A stretch of DNA of 64,000 bases from Rhodosorus marinus (Eukaryota; Rhodophyta; Stylonematophyceae; Stylonematales; Stylonemataceae): the NCBI GenBank assembly GCA_029953675.1, contig JAMWBK010000012.1, forward strand, positions 1 through 64,000. Reading direction: 5' to 3'. Positions 8,073-15,773 of this stretch are shown here, piece by piece. The first letter of the stretch is position 1. Every line of letters starts with the position of its first letter. Made by a program: the position numbers and the translations under genes. The notes below the pieces were generated by a model that worked only from the letters and a program-made list of their open reading frames with translations, was not told the origin of the DNA and ran no database searches.

Positions 8073-8946
8073 GTGAGCTTTATTGGGCAGTCGCCTAATG
8101 CGACGTAACACTAAGCCGATTGCTATCTAGGGAATCACTCACAACAACCCCGCTACCGGGGTCTCATGCTACGTTCAAAAGAAAAAACAGGAACCAGTGG
8201 GTTCTCCAACTGGTCCGCACGTAGAGCGCCAAGCGCAATCGCCGCGTTGCCCTGCCATAGGATCCTGTTTAACTGGGATCGTGCATCCCTCAGCTCCTCA
8301 TCTCGATGCAACAAGTGTTTACAACTGTCCCGCAAAAAGTCTTGCGTCAACCTCCCGCTCCGCCCAAAGGTCTCTATCGCGATCGGGATGAACTTCTCCT
8401 CGGGCTTTTCCACACTCATCGCCTCTTTATAGTGCGCGAGCTTGTAGTTCTCCGCCAGTTTCGCTGCATACCCGTTTTCTGCACTGCCACGCCTTATGTA
8501 CTTTTCCTGTAGCGGTGAAATCACCGTCACATCGATCGCGTACTTTTGAAAGGTCTTTGGATGGGTCGCCACGATATCTGGTCGCAGCTGGTAATTCTCA
8601 AAATACCTCTGCGGTTCTTGCTGTATGTCAAGAAAATTCCATCGGTTGAGCCATCTCCCTAGCTCCGTACAGAGCTCGTCGTGCCGTCTCTGCCATAGTC
8701 CCGTCGATGTTGGACAGTGTTGAAATCGTTGCACCCCATTTGGGCCATGTTTCCTACGGCAACTGGTGCACTGCTCCGTTGTCCGCAACCCCGGAATCGG
8801 CAGCCCCAGCAGTTGTCGAACATTTACCTGCAATTCCTGTGAGTCCAGCTTTCTCGGCTCTAGCAACGGTAGTTCCCGCAGCCATACCCCGAACCCGAGC
8901 CGGCCGCCGATCGGATTCTTGCACGGTGTTCATGCGAAACGCCCGC
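8073..8946 (-). mobile_element. 5'-truncated family Ib retrotransposon (copy C)
   Basis: This is an 874-bp 3' part of a family I element on the minus strand. The 3' end abuts TAACC at 8068-8072, and the 5' truncation point abuts TAACCCCAG at 8947, so TAACC flanks both sides as a candidate 5-bp target duplication. It encodes the zinc knuckle and RLE and ends with the same 69 bp as the fragment at 459-527. Confidence 0.8.
8153..8866 (-). CDS. zinc knuckle and RLE domain, C-terminus of ORF2 (copy C)
   Basis: The 237-residue frame has no true start because the element is truncated upstream. It carries a C/H cluster (CTSC then QHC) at about residues 33-51, then the endonuclease core LRPDIVATHP followed by YAIDVTVISP. 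Compared with copy A, the lysine of DVK is replaced by threonine, as in R2-type RLE domains where the lysine is displaced. IAIETFG follows. The stop TAG sits in a perfect 6-bp-stem hairpin (ACCCCG, loop GTAG, CGGGGT). A one-base deletion near 8895 disrupts the frame further upstream. Confidence 0.7.
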   Translation of the reverse strand: MLEPRKLDSQELQVNVRQLLGLPIPGLRTTEQCTSCRRKHGPNGVQRFQHCPTSTGLWQRRHDELCTELGRWLNRWNFLDIQQEPQRYFENYQLRPDIVATHPKTFQKYAIDVTVISPLQEKYIRRGSAENGYAAKLAENYKLAHYKEAMSVEKPEEKFIPIAIETFGRSGRLTQDFLRDSCKHLLHRDEELRDARSQLNRILWQGNAAIALGALRADQLENPLVPVFSFERSMRPR

Positions 8947-8967
8947 TAACCCCAGACTAACGTAACC
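8947..8967. repeat. telomere-like unit between copies C and D
   Basis: TAACCCCAGACTAACGTAACC, about 1.3 repeat units. Copy C ends on its left side and copy D begins on its right, both at the same repeat phase. Confidence 0.75.
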
Positions 8968-9681
8968 GCGTACACTTTACTGAAGAACTCCCTATTGGAG
9001 CCCATTAAGAAGCAATAAGGATCCTATTGGTCAGCAAAGAAACCCCTAATGGGTTGTGTGGCTACGTTCTAAGATAGGGACGATGTCATAGTCTGCTTCG
9101 TCGACACGACGTGCCTGGGTGGCAAGGATAGCGTTTCCTTTCCACAAAGTGCGGTTCAAGATCGCCCGAGCCTCACTTACTTGCGTTGCCCGCTGATCCA
9201 GGTGTATAGTCGCTTCCTTGAGGAACTCACTCGCTTGTTGTCCCATCTGCCCAAATGTTTCCAGGCAGAAGGGGACGAAGATGTCGTCGTTATGTTCTCC
9301 GATACTGTCACGGTATTTGGACTCTTTAAACTTTTCCGCTTTCCGTGCCGCATACCCGGTCTCCCAAGACGCTTTGTGGAGGTGTGTTCTTTGCAAAGGC
9401 GAGGTCACCTTCACATCGATCACGTAGAGCTTGCCTGTTCGTGGGTGTCGGGCTAGAATGTCAGGCCGAAGCCGACTGCCTTGGTAGTGTCCGGTCGGTT
9501 CTATTGTCACTTCTAGTCGCCATTGTCTCAGCACTGTCGCCAGGGCGTCCCTGACCATGTTATGCCGAATTGTCCAACTCCCGGTAGAGCTGGTGCAGTG
9601 GTGAAGGCGTTGAATGCCTGCAGCGTCGTGTGGTTGGGAACATATCGTACACGTACCAAGTATTCGTACACCCGGCAGGGG
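8968..9681 (-). mobile_element. 5'-truncated family Ia retrotransposon (copy D)
   Basis: This 714-bp copy of the 3' end of copy A (corresponding to 546-1259) shows one mismatch by eye (1158 versus 9580). It begins after CGTAACC and its truncated end runs into TAACCCCAG. Such similarity inside a decayed region implies a recent insertion or a recent conversion. Confidence 0.8.
9046..9558 (-). CDS. RLE domain fragment (copy D)
   Basis: This 170-residue C-terminal fragment of ORF2 appears identical in protein sequence to the end of the copy A endonuclease. It keeps RPDILARHP, IDVKVTSP and CLETFG, so the nuclease core is complete but has no RT. The ATG at 9558 is an internal methionine; the open frame continues upstream to the truncation point. 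It is probably not expressed on its own. Confidence 0.65.
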   Translation of the reverse strand: MVRDALATVLRQWRLEVTIEPTGHYQGSRLRPDILARHPRTGKLYVIDVKVTSPLQRTHLHKASWETGYAARKAEKFKESKYRDSIGEHNDDIFVPFCLETFGQMGQQASEFLKEATIHLDQRATQVSEARAILNRTLWKGNAILATQARRVDEADYDIVPILERSHTTH

Positions 9682-9724
9682 TAACCCCAGACTAACGTAA
9701 CCGCGTAAACCCCAGACTAACGTA
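9682..9724. repeat. telomere-like units containing a 3-5 bp insertion
   Basis: Two repeat pieces are separated by GCGTA at 9703-9707. These are the first five bases found after the TAACC junction in copies A and D. The flanks are GTAACC on the left and TAAACCCCAG on the right. See the finding on micro-insertions. Confidence 0.6.
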
Positions 9725-9729
9725 TTCCC

Positions 9730-10327
9730 AGGGCGGTATAGCAGTGGTCGTAGCTCTGCAGTTGGTGGAGAAAGGCGACAGCTGGGTCTGCTGTGGCCTG
9801 CTCCGCTGCACCCTGTTCCGCATTCCTCTCTGCCTCCTGTTCTGCTCCCCTATGCTGGTGCTGTTGCTGCTGCTGCTGCTGCTGCTCTTGTAGCAGCTCT
9901 TTCGCCCTCTCCATTTCGCGGGTACCCGAGGTGTGTGGGCCCGCGATCACAAGAGGCTCGGGGTACGGCCCGCGTACCTCCTTCACAATCATACTTGTAA
10001 CTTTTTATCAGCTTTTTCCGTCGTTTTCAGGGCGGTATAGCAGTGGTCGTAGCTCTGCAGTTGGTGGAGAAAGGCGACAGCTGGGTCTGCTGTGGCCTGC
10101 TCCGCTGCACCCTGTTCCGCATTCCTCTCTGCCTCCTGTTCTGCTCCCCTATGCTGGTGCTGTTGCTGCTGCTGCTGCTGCTGCTCTTGTAGCAGCTCTT
10201 TCGCCCTCTCCATTTCGCGGGTACCCGAGGTGTGTGGGCCCGCGATCACAAGAGGCTCGGGGTACGGCCCGCGTACCTCCTTCACAATCATACTTGTAAC
10301 TTTTTATCAGCTTTTTCCGTCGTTTTC
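9730..10327 (-). repeat. 299-bp tandem duplication of an ORF1 5' end
   Basis: Two direct copies (9730-10028 and 10029-10327) appear essentially identical. Each encodes, on the minus strand, the N-terminus of an ORF1-like protein: an ATG (9992 and 10291), a run of nine glutamines from a CAG microsatellite, and the block FLHQLQSYDHCYTAL, which matches residues 70-90 of the ORF1 at 6387-7970. Both fragments are cut at the same point, so this is a duplicated leader piece rather than two genes. Telomere-like sequence lies on both sides. Confidence 0.7.
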
Positions 10328-10343
10328 CACAAACAAAGCCGTC

Positions 10344-10416
10344 CTAACCCCAGACTAACCGTCCTGAAAACGCCCCCGAGACTAACGTAACCGTAAGCTT
10401 TACTAACCCCAGACTA
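10344..10416. repeat. scattered telomere-like units with an 11-bp insertion
   Basis: Pieces CTAACCCCAGACTAACC (10344-10360), AGACTAACGTAACC (10379-10392) and TAACCCCAGACTA (10404-10416) are visible. Between the last two lies GTAAGCTTTAC (10393-10403), identical to the terminal bases of the family Ic copy that starts at 13803. The flanks carry TAACC on both sides. Confidence 0.65.
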
Positions 10417-10570
10417 TGTTCAATGCTTCAATCCACAAGTTCACTCAATCAACGAACTGTCAAATCAATCTCCCCAAAACTATATTCTGCGGAATTGAAT
10501 ATTGATCATTTCTGAGCATTGACAGACTGTCACCACAATTTAATGGTTTTTCTATATGCACAATGAATTT
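10417..10570. other. AT-rich spacer, nothing recognised
   Basis: No coding frame, repeat or junction signal is visible. It marks the inner limit of the telomere-repeat-rich zone. Confidence 0.4.
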
Positions 10571-10795
10571 TTGTTTAATCCGTGGAGACTGAAGGAAAAA
10601 CCAGGAGGGAAAAAAGACTAAGCGCGCCGAAGATCGCGCGCCTCCAACATCAAAGCAGCGGTCACACGCCACAGCCAGAAACTTAAACGGGTAAACAACG
10701 ACGAAAGGCGGTCAGGGCGTTCGCGGTTAATAATTCCCGCAGCCAACGAGAACCAACGGAATCCGTAAACCTGTAGAACCGTTTGAGCCGATGCT
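10571..10795 (-). mobile_element. family III 3'-end fragment
   Basis: This shares with 12133-12275, 43330-43660 and 61182-61630 the order GTTTAAG, GGCGCGCGATCTTCGGCGCGC, AGTCT, a C/G-rich stretch with a T run, then a tail related to GATTAAACCATTC. Only the end of the RLE coding region and the 3' UTR remain. Confidence 0.6.
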
Positions 10796-10818
10796 TTGTG
10801 TGCACCTTACATGAGGTG

Positions 10819-11397
10819 TTACGCTGCGTTCCCTAATTCGTTACAGAAATTTTCCACGGTGCAGGCATATCGGAACGGTTTGTTCGTGTCTGTTATTCGG
10901 CACGGTTGCGGGGTATCTACGGATGGCGCCAAATACCCCCGTATAGCCTTTCCACGGTCCGTTAATACGGCAAACGCGAGAACTTCAAGAAGCCCACAGC
11001 ACGAGGCTTCCCTTTCAACGACCTGATGGATCCGCTCAGGACAGAGCCGCATTGACGCTTTCCCCACAGTTCCGACCGACTTCCTCCTTGTGAACCTCTC
11101 CTTTCCGGAAGGAAGCTGATTTCCCGCTGTAAAGATTCCGGCTCTGAGCTTTTCAAGCCTCAGAGTAGTCCTCTCCAAAGCAGAAAAAGTCGCCAGGAAG
11201 CAGCGTCTTTTCTTCCCATCTTCAACTGTAAGACTTACCGTCCCCAGCAAAGTACCATTTCTTGCCACGAGGAGAGCACGTAGTTCTTTAGTTTCGTAGG
11301 ATACTTTCTCCAACTGAGCAGCGCACGTTGCCGGCGCGGACCACGCCGTGTCCAAAAGCGCCAGGCTCAACGCAACAAGGATGATAACTCTCATCAT
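10819..11397 (-). CDS. secreted cysteine-containing protein, truncated paralogue
   Basis: This 192-residue frame starts with a signal peptide (MMRVIILVALSLALLDTAWS, likely cleaved before AP). The mature part has conserved cysteines and blocks LVARNGTLLGTV, KLRAGIFTAGNQLPSGK, CCGLLEVLAFAV and RGYLAPS. It is clearly paralogous to the first exon of the gene at 18027-19517, with identical signal peptides. The match stops at VENFC, after which an unrelated ELGNAA ends the frame; the downstream cysteine-rich exons are missing. The family is unknown to me. It is either a truncated gene or a pseudogene whose 3' exons were lost when the family III fragment arrived. Confidence 0.65.
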   Translation of the reverse strand: MMRVIILVALSLALLDTAWSAPATCAAQLEKVSYETKELRALLVARNGTLLGTVSLTVEDGKKRRCFLATFSALERTTLRLEKLRAGIFTAGNQLPSGKERFTRRKSVGTVGKASMRLCPERIHQVVEREASCCGLLEVLAFAVLTDRGKAIRGYLAPSVDTPQPCRITDTNKPFRYACTVENFCNELGNAA

Positions 11398-12110
11398 ATC
11401 ACGCGCAAGACTCGACGATGCTAATCCGATTCGTGCCTCTGAGTGCTCTGGAATTCGCTACCCTCTCGTCCAAAAGTCTTCCCTCGCAGAAGCTAAACAA
11501 GCTCTCAGCTCCAGCCTAACCGTATTACCTTTCACGGGAGTGAGACCTTGCCCTTCCCCGCCATCTTCCTCCGCAGACAATTACCGTATATGTACTGAAC
11601 GAATGTGTTTGTTGGGAGACTAAGAAAGAACTTCGAGGTGGAAAAAGCCTAATACTGGCCAAATTCACGTGAGTCCGGAAAATACTGGCGTATTCCAAAG
11701 CCACCAACTTTCGGATAGAAAGTTTTTCGGATAGAAAGTTTTTCGGATAGAAAGTTTTTCGGATAGAAAGTTTTTCGGATAGAAAGTTTTTCAGATAGAA
11801 GATTTCACATGGGAAATTCCAGGGAGAAGGATAAACAGCCAACGGACAAAAAATTCAGCTCCAACCTAACCGGGTTACCTTTCACACATCTTCCTCCGCA
11901 GACAATTACCGTATATGTACTGAATGAACGTGTTTATTGGGAGACTGAGAAAGAACTTCGAGGGGAAAAAGTCTAATACTGGCCAAATTCAGGAGACTCC
12001 GGAAAATACCGGCGTATGCCAAAACCACCAGCTTAAAGGCGTCCCAAAAACTGGTCCCTGTGGATACGGTGCTTGAAAACTGCAGTCTGCAGTCTGCAGT
12101 CTCTTAGATG
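11398..12110. other. duplicated upstream region of the secreted-protein genes
   Basis: The first 220 bp match the upstream region of the 18-19.5 kb paralogue (19518 onward). A roughly 220-bp part is itself repeated within this interval: the stretch around CCGCAGACAATTACCGTATA occurs at about 11570 and 11895. The outer end, with TGCAGTCTGCAGTCTGCAGTC, matches 19876-19898. A 16-bp tandem repeat lies inside at 11709-11806. Confidence 0.6.
11709..11806. repeat. 16-bp tandem repeat, about six copies
   Basis: The unit CGGATAGAAAGTTTTT is repeated about six times with the last copy diverged. It is absent from the paralogous upstream region at 19.8 kb, so it expanded after the duplication. Confidence 0.75.
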
Positions 12111-12132
12111 GCTTTATTGGCTTTATTGCGCT

Positions 12133-12275
12133 ACGAACGAATGGTTTAATCGGAGGCTGAAAAAAAAACCCCGAGGGGAAAAAAAGACTAAGCGCGGCGA
12201 AGTACTCGCGCCTCCAACATCAAAGCGGCATTCATGCGCCACAGCAGGAAACTTAAGCGGCTAAACAACGATTGA
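12133..12275 (-). mobile_element. family III 3'-end fragment
   Basis: On the plus strand it begins ACGAACGAATGGTTTAATCGG, followed by AGGCTGAAAAAAAAACCCC and AAGACTAAGCGCGGCGAAG. This is the reverse complement of the family III 3' end seen at 35750-35876 and 61540-61630. No coding sequence is left. Confidence 0.6.
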
Positions 12276-12284
12276 AAACCCCCT

Positions 12285-13075
12285 GATTGCGCTACGCAAG
12301 GCGTGAAAAGGAACTAAGAACTAGGTAGGGAAGCGTGCAAACCCAGGCGCCTAAGGCAAGCATGCTACTCAAATATCGCCACAGAGAGACACTTAAACGC
12401 CGCAAAAGTTCCAAGTATTCCACAGGATGGCTTTATTGGCATAGCCTGAAGCGCTACGCAAGGCGTGAAAAGGAACTAGGAACTAGGTAGCGAAGCGTGC
12501 AAACCCAGGCGCCAATGGCGCGCCTCGGCAAGCATGCTACTCGAATATCGCCACAGATACACACTTAAACGCCGCAAAAGTTCCAAGTATTCAACAGGAT
12601 GCTCAGTAAAACATTTCCGCAACCACTCCAAACCCGATTTCTCCACGTGACCAAAGCTTTCCACAATGAAAGGCTGGAATCGGTGGCAGCGACCCTCAGC
12701 GCGAGGCAGACTGGCTATACTCTCAGCATAGCGTCGTTCCTTCACGCGTCGAAGGGCCGAAACCGCTGCTCCCCGGCGGCGGGCGGCAGCCGTGAGATGG
12801 GCGCTTACCACAGGGCATGTAATCGCCAGGTCAACATATGCCGATCGTCTGGCGGCAGCATCGGAGACGAGGACATCTGCGATGCAACGGGGCGGTGCCC
12901 TATCCGAGACCGATCTGGATAGTTCCGATTCCGCCTCAACCGTATGCCCTACCCGAGTCAAACATTCGCTGAGAATGTACTTGAAGCGAGTGTGACGCCT
13001 CGTACGAAGACCTCTCAACAGTCCGCATGAACCTAAGAAGTGGTAACCACAAGCATCGATCCGACTCTCACAGGG
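12285..13075 (-). mobile_element. two head-to-tail family II fragments
   Basis: The first fragment (12285-12430) holds only the 3' end. The second (12431-13075) adds the RLE domain. Both end with the family II signature GCCTGAAGCGCTACGCAAGGCG and a TTTATTGG-type tail. The inner boundary is where TTCCACAGGAT runs into GGCTTTATTGGCATAGCC, the 3' tail of the second copy. Confidence 0.7.
12476..13018 (-). CDS. RLE domain, C-terminus of family II ORF2 (fragment)
   Basis: This 180-residue fragment contains RCIADVLVSDAAARRSAYVDLAI, in which the two acidic residues fit the PD-(D/E)XK core, then FQPFIVESFGHVEKSGLEWL, the family II version of the E(T/S)FG block. The upstream zinc knuckle and RT are missing because the copy is 5'-truncated at about 13075. 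It lacks a true start. Confidence 0.65.
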   Translation of the reverse strand: MRGLRTRRHTRFKYILSECLTRVGHTVEAESELSRSVSDRAPPRCIADVLVSDAAARRSAYVDLAITCPVVSAHLTAAARRRGAAVSALRRVKERRYAESIASLPRAEGRCHRFQPFIVESFGHVEKSGLEWLRKCFTEHPVEYLELLRRLSVYLWRYSSSMLAEARHWRLGLHASLPSS

Positions 13076-13795
13076 GAGTTAGGGGAGGTCGTGCTAACGC
13101 GAATCTCCCCATGGTCAGAAATTAAGCCGTCGATAGTCACAGAGGTAGCAAGGCCTCCCAGCAAGGTTTCCAGGTGTTATCTGGTCATGGTATCCGCCTC
13201 CCGTGCCAGGCTGCGGCCGAACGGGTAGGCTAGGCATCGTAGAATAGTGCATTTTGTTGAGTTGCAGGCGGGCCCCAAGTGCAGGGAGCATAGTTCGGCT
13301 CCAGCCTAGTGCTTGCTTCAGTTCCTGGGTCCCACGATGGTAATATCGTCATGGATAGCGACTATCGATAGATCGGAGAACTTTGTTCGCAGAGCCTTTT
13401 TTTTTTTTATAGGAACGGTGCGAGGGCTAGTGCATGTAGCACCGGCCCAAGCGGGTCACCCTGTTGCACTCCCGTAGCTGCTTGGAGCGTCAGTCGTGAG
13501 TACTCCGTTTGGTTCTCTCCAGGTGCAGAGCGCCAGCCGAAAAGCGTCGGCGAGTCCGCTGCGTCGCTTCCGTATCCAAGCCTGTAAACCGCTGCGAGCT
13601 CCGGAAAGTGCTGGTCCACGAGTTTCTTGGCGAGGCGTCGATCAATCCTGTTGAATGCATTCTCGAGGTCAAGCCTAAGGACCACCGCTTCTAGTTCGCA
13701 TGACAGATGGGCTTGGATCGCGTGAAGTGAGCGTTCGCATCCGCCACTGACTCCGATCCTTAGTTGTAATGGCACCATGAGCGTGCGCACCCTGT
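13076..13795 (-). pseudogene. family I reverse transcriptase fragment
   Basis: The frame 13407-13853 carries SGGCERSLHAIQAHL, motif A LDLENAFNRIDR and motif B TGVQQGDPLGPVLHALAL. Motif C (VAIHDDITIVG) follows near 13335-13365 in another frame, after an expanded T run at 13398-13409. RT sequence up to the region READTMTR is recognisable down to about 13140. The fragment lacks both ends of ORF2 and touches a 7-bp remnant CGTAACC at 13796-13802. Confidence 0.75.
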
Positions 13796-13802
13796 CGTAA
13801 CC

Positions 13803-14431
13803 GTAAGCTTTACTGGGCAACTGCTTAATGCAGCGTAACACTACTGCTAACACTATCTAGGGAAATACTTGCCCGAACCCCGCTACCGGGGTCTCATGCT
13901 ACGTTCAAAAGAAAAAAGAGGGACCAGTGGATTCTCCAACTGGTCCATGCGCAAAGCGCCTAGGGCTATCTCTGCATTACCTCGCCATAATTGCCTGTTG
14001 ATCTGTGATCTTAACATCGCTCAGTTCCTCGCTCCTGTGCAAAAGGTGTTTGCAGCTCTCCCGCAGAAACTCCTGTGCCATCTGTCCCGTCCGCCCAAAT
14101 GTTTCCACCGCAATTGGGATGAACTTGTCATCCGGATGTTCCAGGGTCATCACTTCCTTGTAGTGCGCTTTCTTCCACCTCTCCGCACATCTTGCTGCAT
14201 ATCCATTCTCCGCCTCACTACGCCTCAGATATTTCCCTTGCAGAGGAGACACGACCGTCACGTCTAGAGCATACCGCTGAAATGTCCTCGGATGCGTAGC
14301 AATGATATCCGGTCTTAGTCGGTAGTTCTCGAAGTACCCCTCCGGTTCTTGCTTGATGTCGATGAAATTCCAGCGATTCAGCCATCGCGCCAGCTCCGTA
14401 CAGATTTCGTCATGCCTTCGCTGCCAATTCG
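13803..14431 (-). mobile_element. 5'-truncated family Ic retrotransposon (copy E)
   Basis: The 3' end (GTAAGCTTTACTGGGCAACTG on this strand) abuts CGTAACC. The coding part (13883-14431) specifies the RLE: YRLRPDIIATHP then YALDVTVVSPLQ, and IAVETFGRTG. One extra base near 14010 shifts the frame before LWRGNA. The stop TAG lies in the same hairpin as in copy C. The 5' truncation point directly joins the family II copy at 14432. Confidence 0.75.
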
Positions 14432-15743
14432 GGCTCAGCTCGCTCTACCTTTGCGATTAGGTGGATTTGGTGTTGCAGACCGTGGGCTCGTATGCTCGCC
14501 TGCGGCGATCGCCTCCTGGGCTACCGCGCTTTGTACCTTCGTGAGTTTTCGGATGCGGAGTGCCTGCCTTTTGGCTCGAGCACTGACTAGCGAAGACCCT
14601 GTGACCCTTCCGCCCCCGCTTTTGAATATCTATGATGGTCTGCAACAAGCGTTCAGTAAGTGCAACGCCGTGCCGGACGGGAATCGATCCAGATTTCGCT
14701 CCTGGAAGGAGCTGTTGTGGGGACGAGCGGAGGCGAGCGAGGACTCTCCCATCGACAGAGTACTCGCCGACGAGGGAAGTTAATCCCGGGTCACCGGTTG
14801 CAGAGTACCCGGGTCTGAGCCGATCGTGGAGTTCACGCACTGATGTGATTCAACATAGCCTCACCTGGGGCCAACACAGTGCCGCTCACGCAATCTTGCG
14901 CAACTCTCCCCTCACACCGCCTACCACCGCTGCTCGCCTCCGCGGCATGGGAGTCCATCTATCGCACTTGTGGTTAACCACGATGCCATCGTCACTGGGT
15001 CACCGTCTCGATGCCTTCCAGTTCCGCTCTGCCGCACGGATCTACCTGGGTTTGCCGCGAGCTTCGTGGAACTCTAATCGGCCGTCTTTCTGTCAGGGAT
15101 GTGAGAGTCGGATTGATGCTTGTGGTTACCACTTCTTAGGCTCATGCGGATTGTTGAGAGGTCTTCGTACGAGGCGTCACACTCGCTTCAAATACATTCT
15201 TAGCGAAAGTTTGACTCGGGTAGGGCACACGGTGGAGGTGGAATCGGAGCTGCCCAGATCGGTCTCGGAAACAGCGCCGCCCCGCTGTATCGCAGTTCTT
15301 CTTGTCTCCGACGCTGCCGCCAAACGCTCAACATATGTGAACCTCGCGATTACATGCCCTGTTGCCAGCGCCCATCTCCCTGCTGCCGCCCGCCGCCGGG
15401 GGGCAGCCGCTTCTGCCCTTCGCCGCGTGAAGGAACGACGGTACGCTGAGAGTAGGGCCAGCCTGCCTTGTGCAGAGGGTCGCTCACACCGGTTCCAGCT
15501 TTTCATAGTGGAAAGCTTTGGCCACGTGGAAAAGTCGGGTTTGGAGTGGCTCCGGAAATGTTTTGCTGAGCATCCTGTTGAATATTTGGAACTTTTGCGT
15601 CGTTTAAGCTTCTCTCTGTGGCGCTACTCGAGCAGCATGCTTGCTCAGGCGCGCCATAGGCGCCTGGGTTTGCACGCTTCCCTACCTAGTTCTTAGTCCC
15701 CTTTCACGCCTTGCGTAGCGCTTCAGGCTATGCTAATAAAGCG
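14432..15743 (+). mobile_element. 5'-truncated family II retrotransposon (copy F)
   Basis: This plus-strand copy starts in the region after the RT (LALPLRLGGFGVADRGLV) and runs to the 3' tail GCTATGCTAATAAAGC. The reading frame is shifted once at about 14780 (GAAGTTAATCC where relatives have GAGGCTAGCC). Confidence 0.75.
14632..15696 (+). pseudogene. family II ORF2 C-terminal part with altered RLE residues (copy F)
   Basis: After the frameshift near 14780 the frame contains the post-RT region (VIQHSLTWGQHSAAHAI, FQFRSAARIYLGLP). The zinc knuckle CQGC with H and C (C-x2-C-x7-H-x4-C, about residues 155-171) follows, then the RLE. Two acidic residues of the RLE core that are conserved in the copies at 26.5 and 47.3 kb are changed: ADLLV is AVLLV and YVDLAIT is YVNLAIT. 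The endonuclease is therefore probably dead independently of the frameshift. The last residues LHASLPSS are typical of the family. Confidence 0.7.
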
Positions 15744-15773
15744 GTCATCACTAGTTAAGATCAAAGTCTAGCT

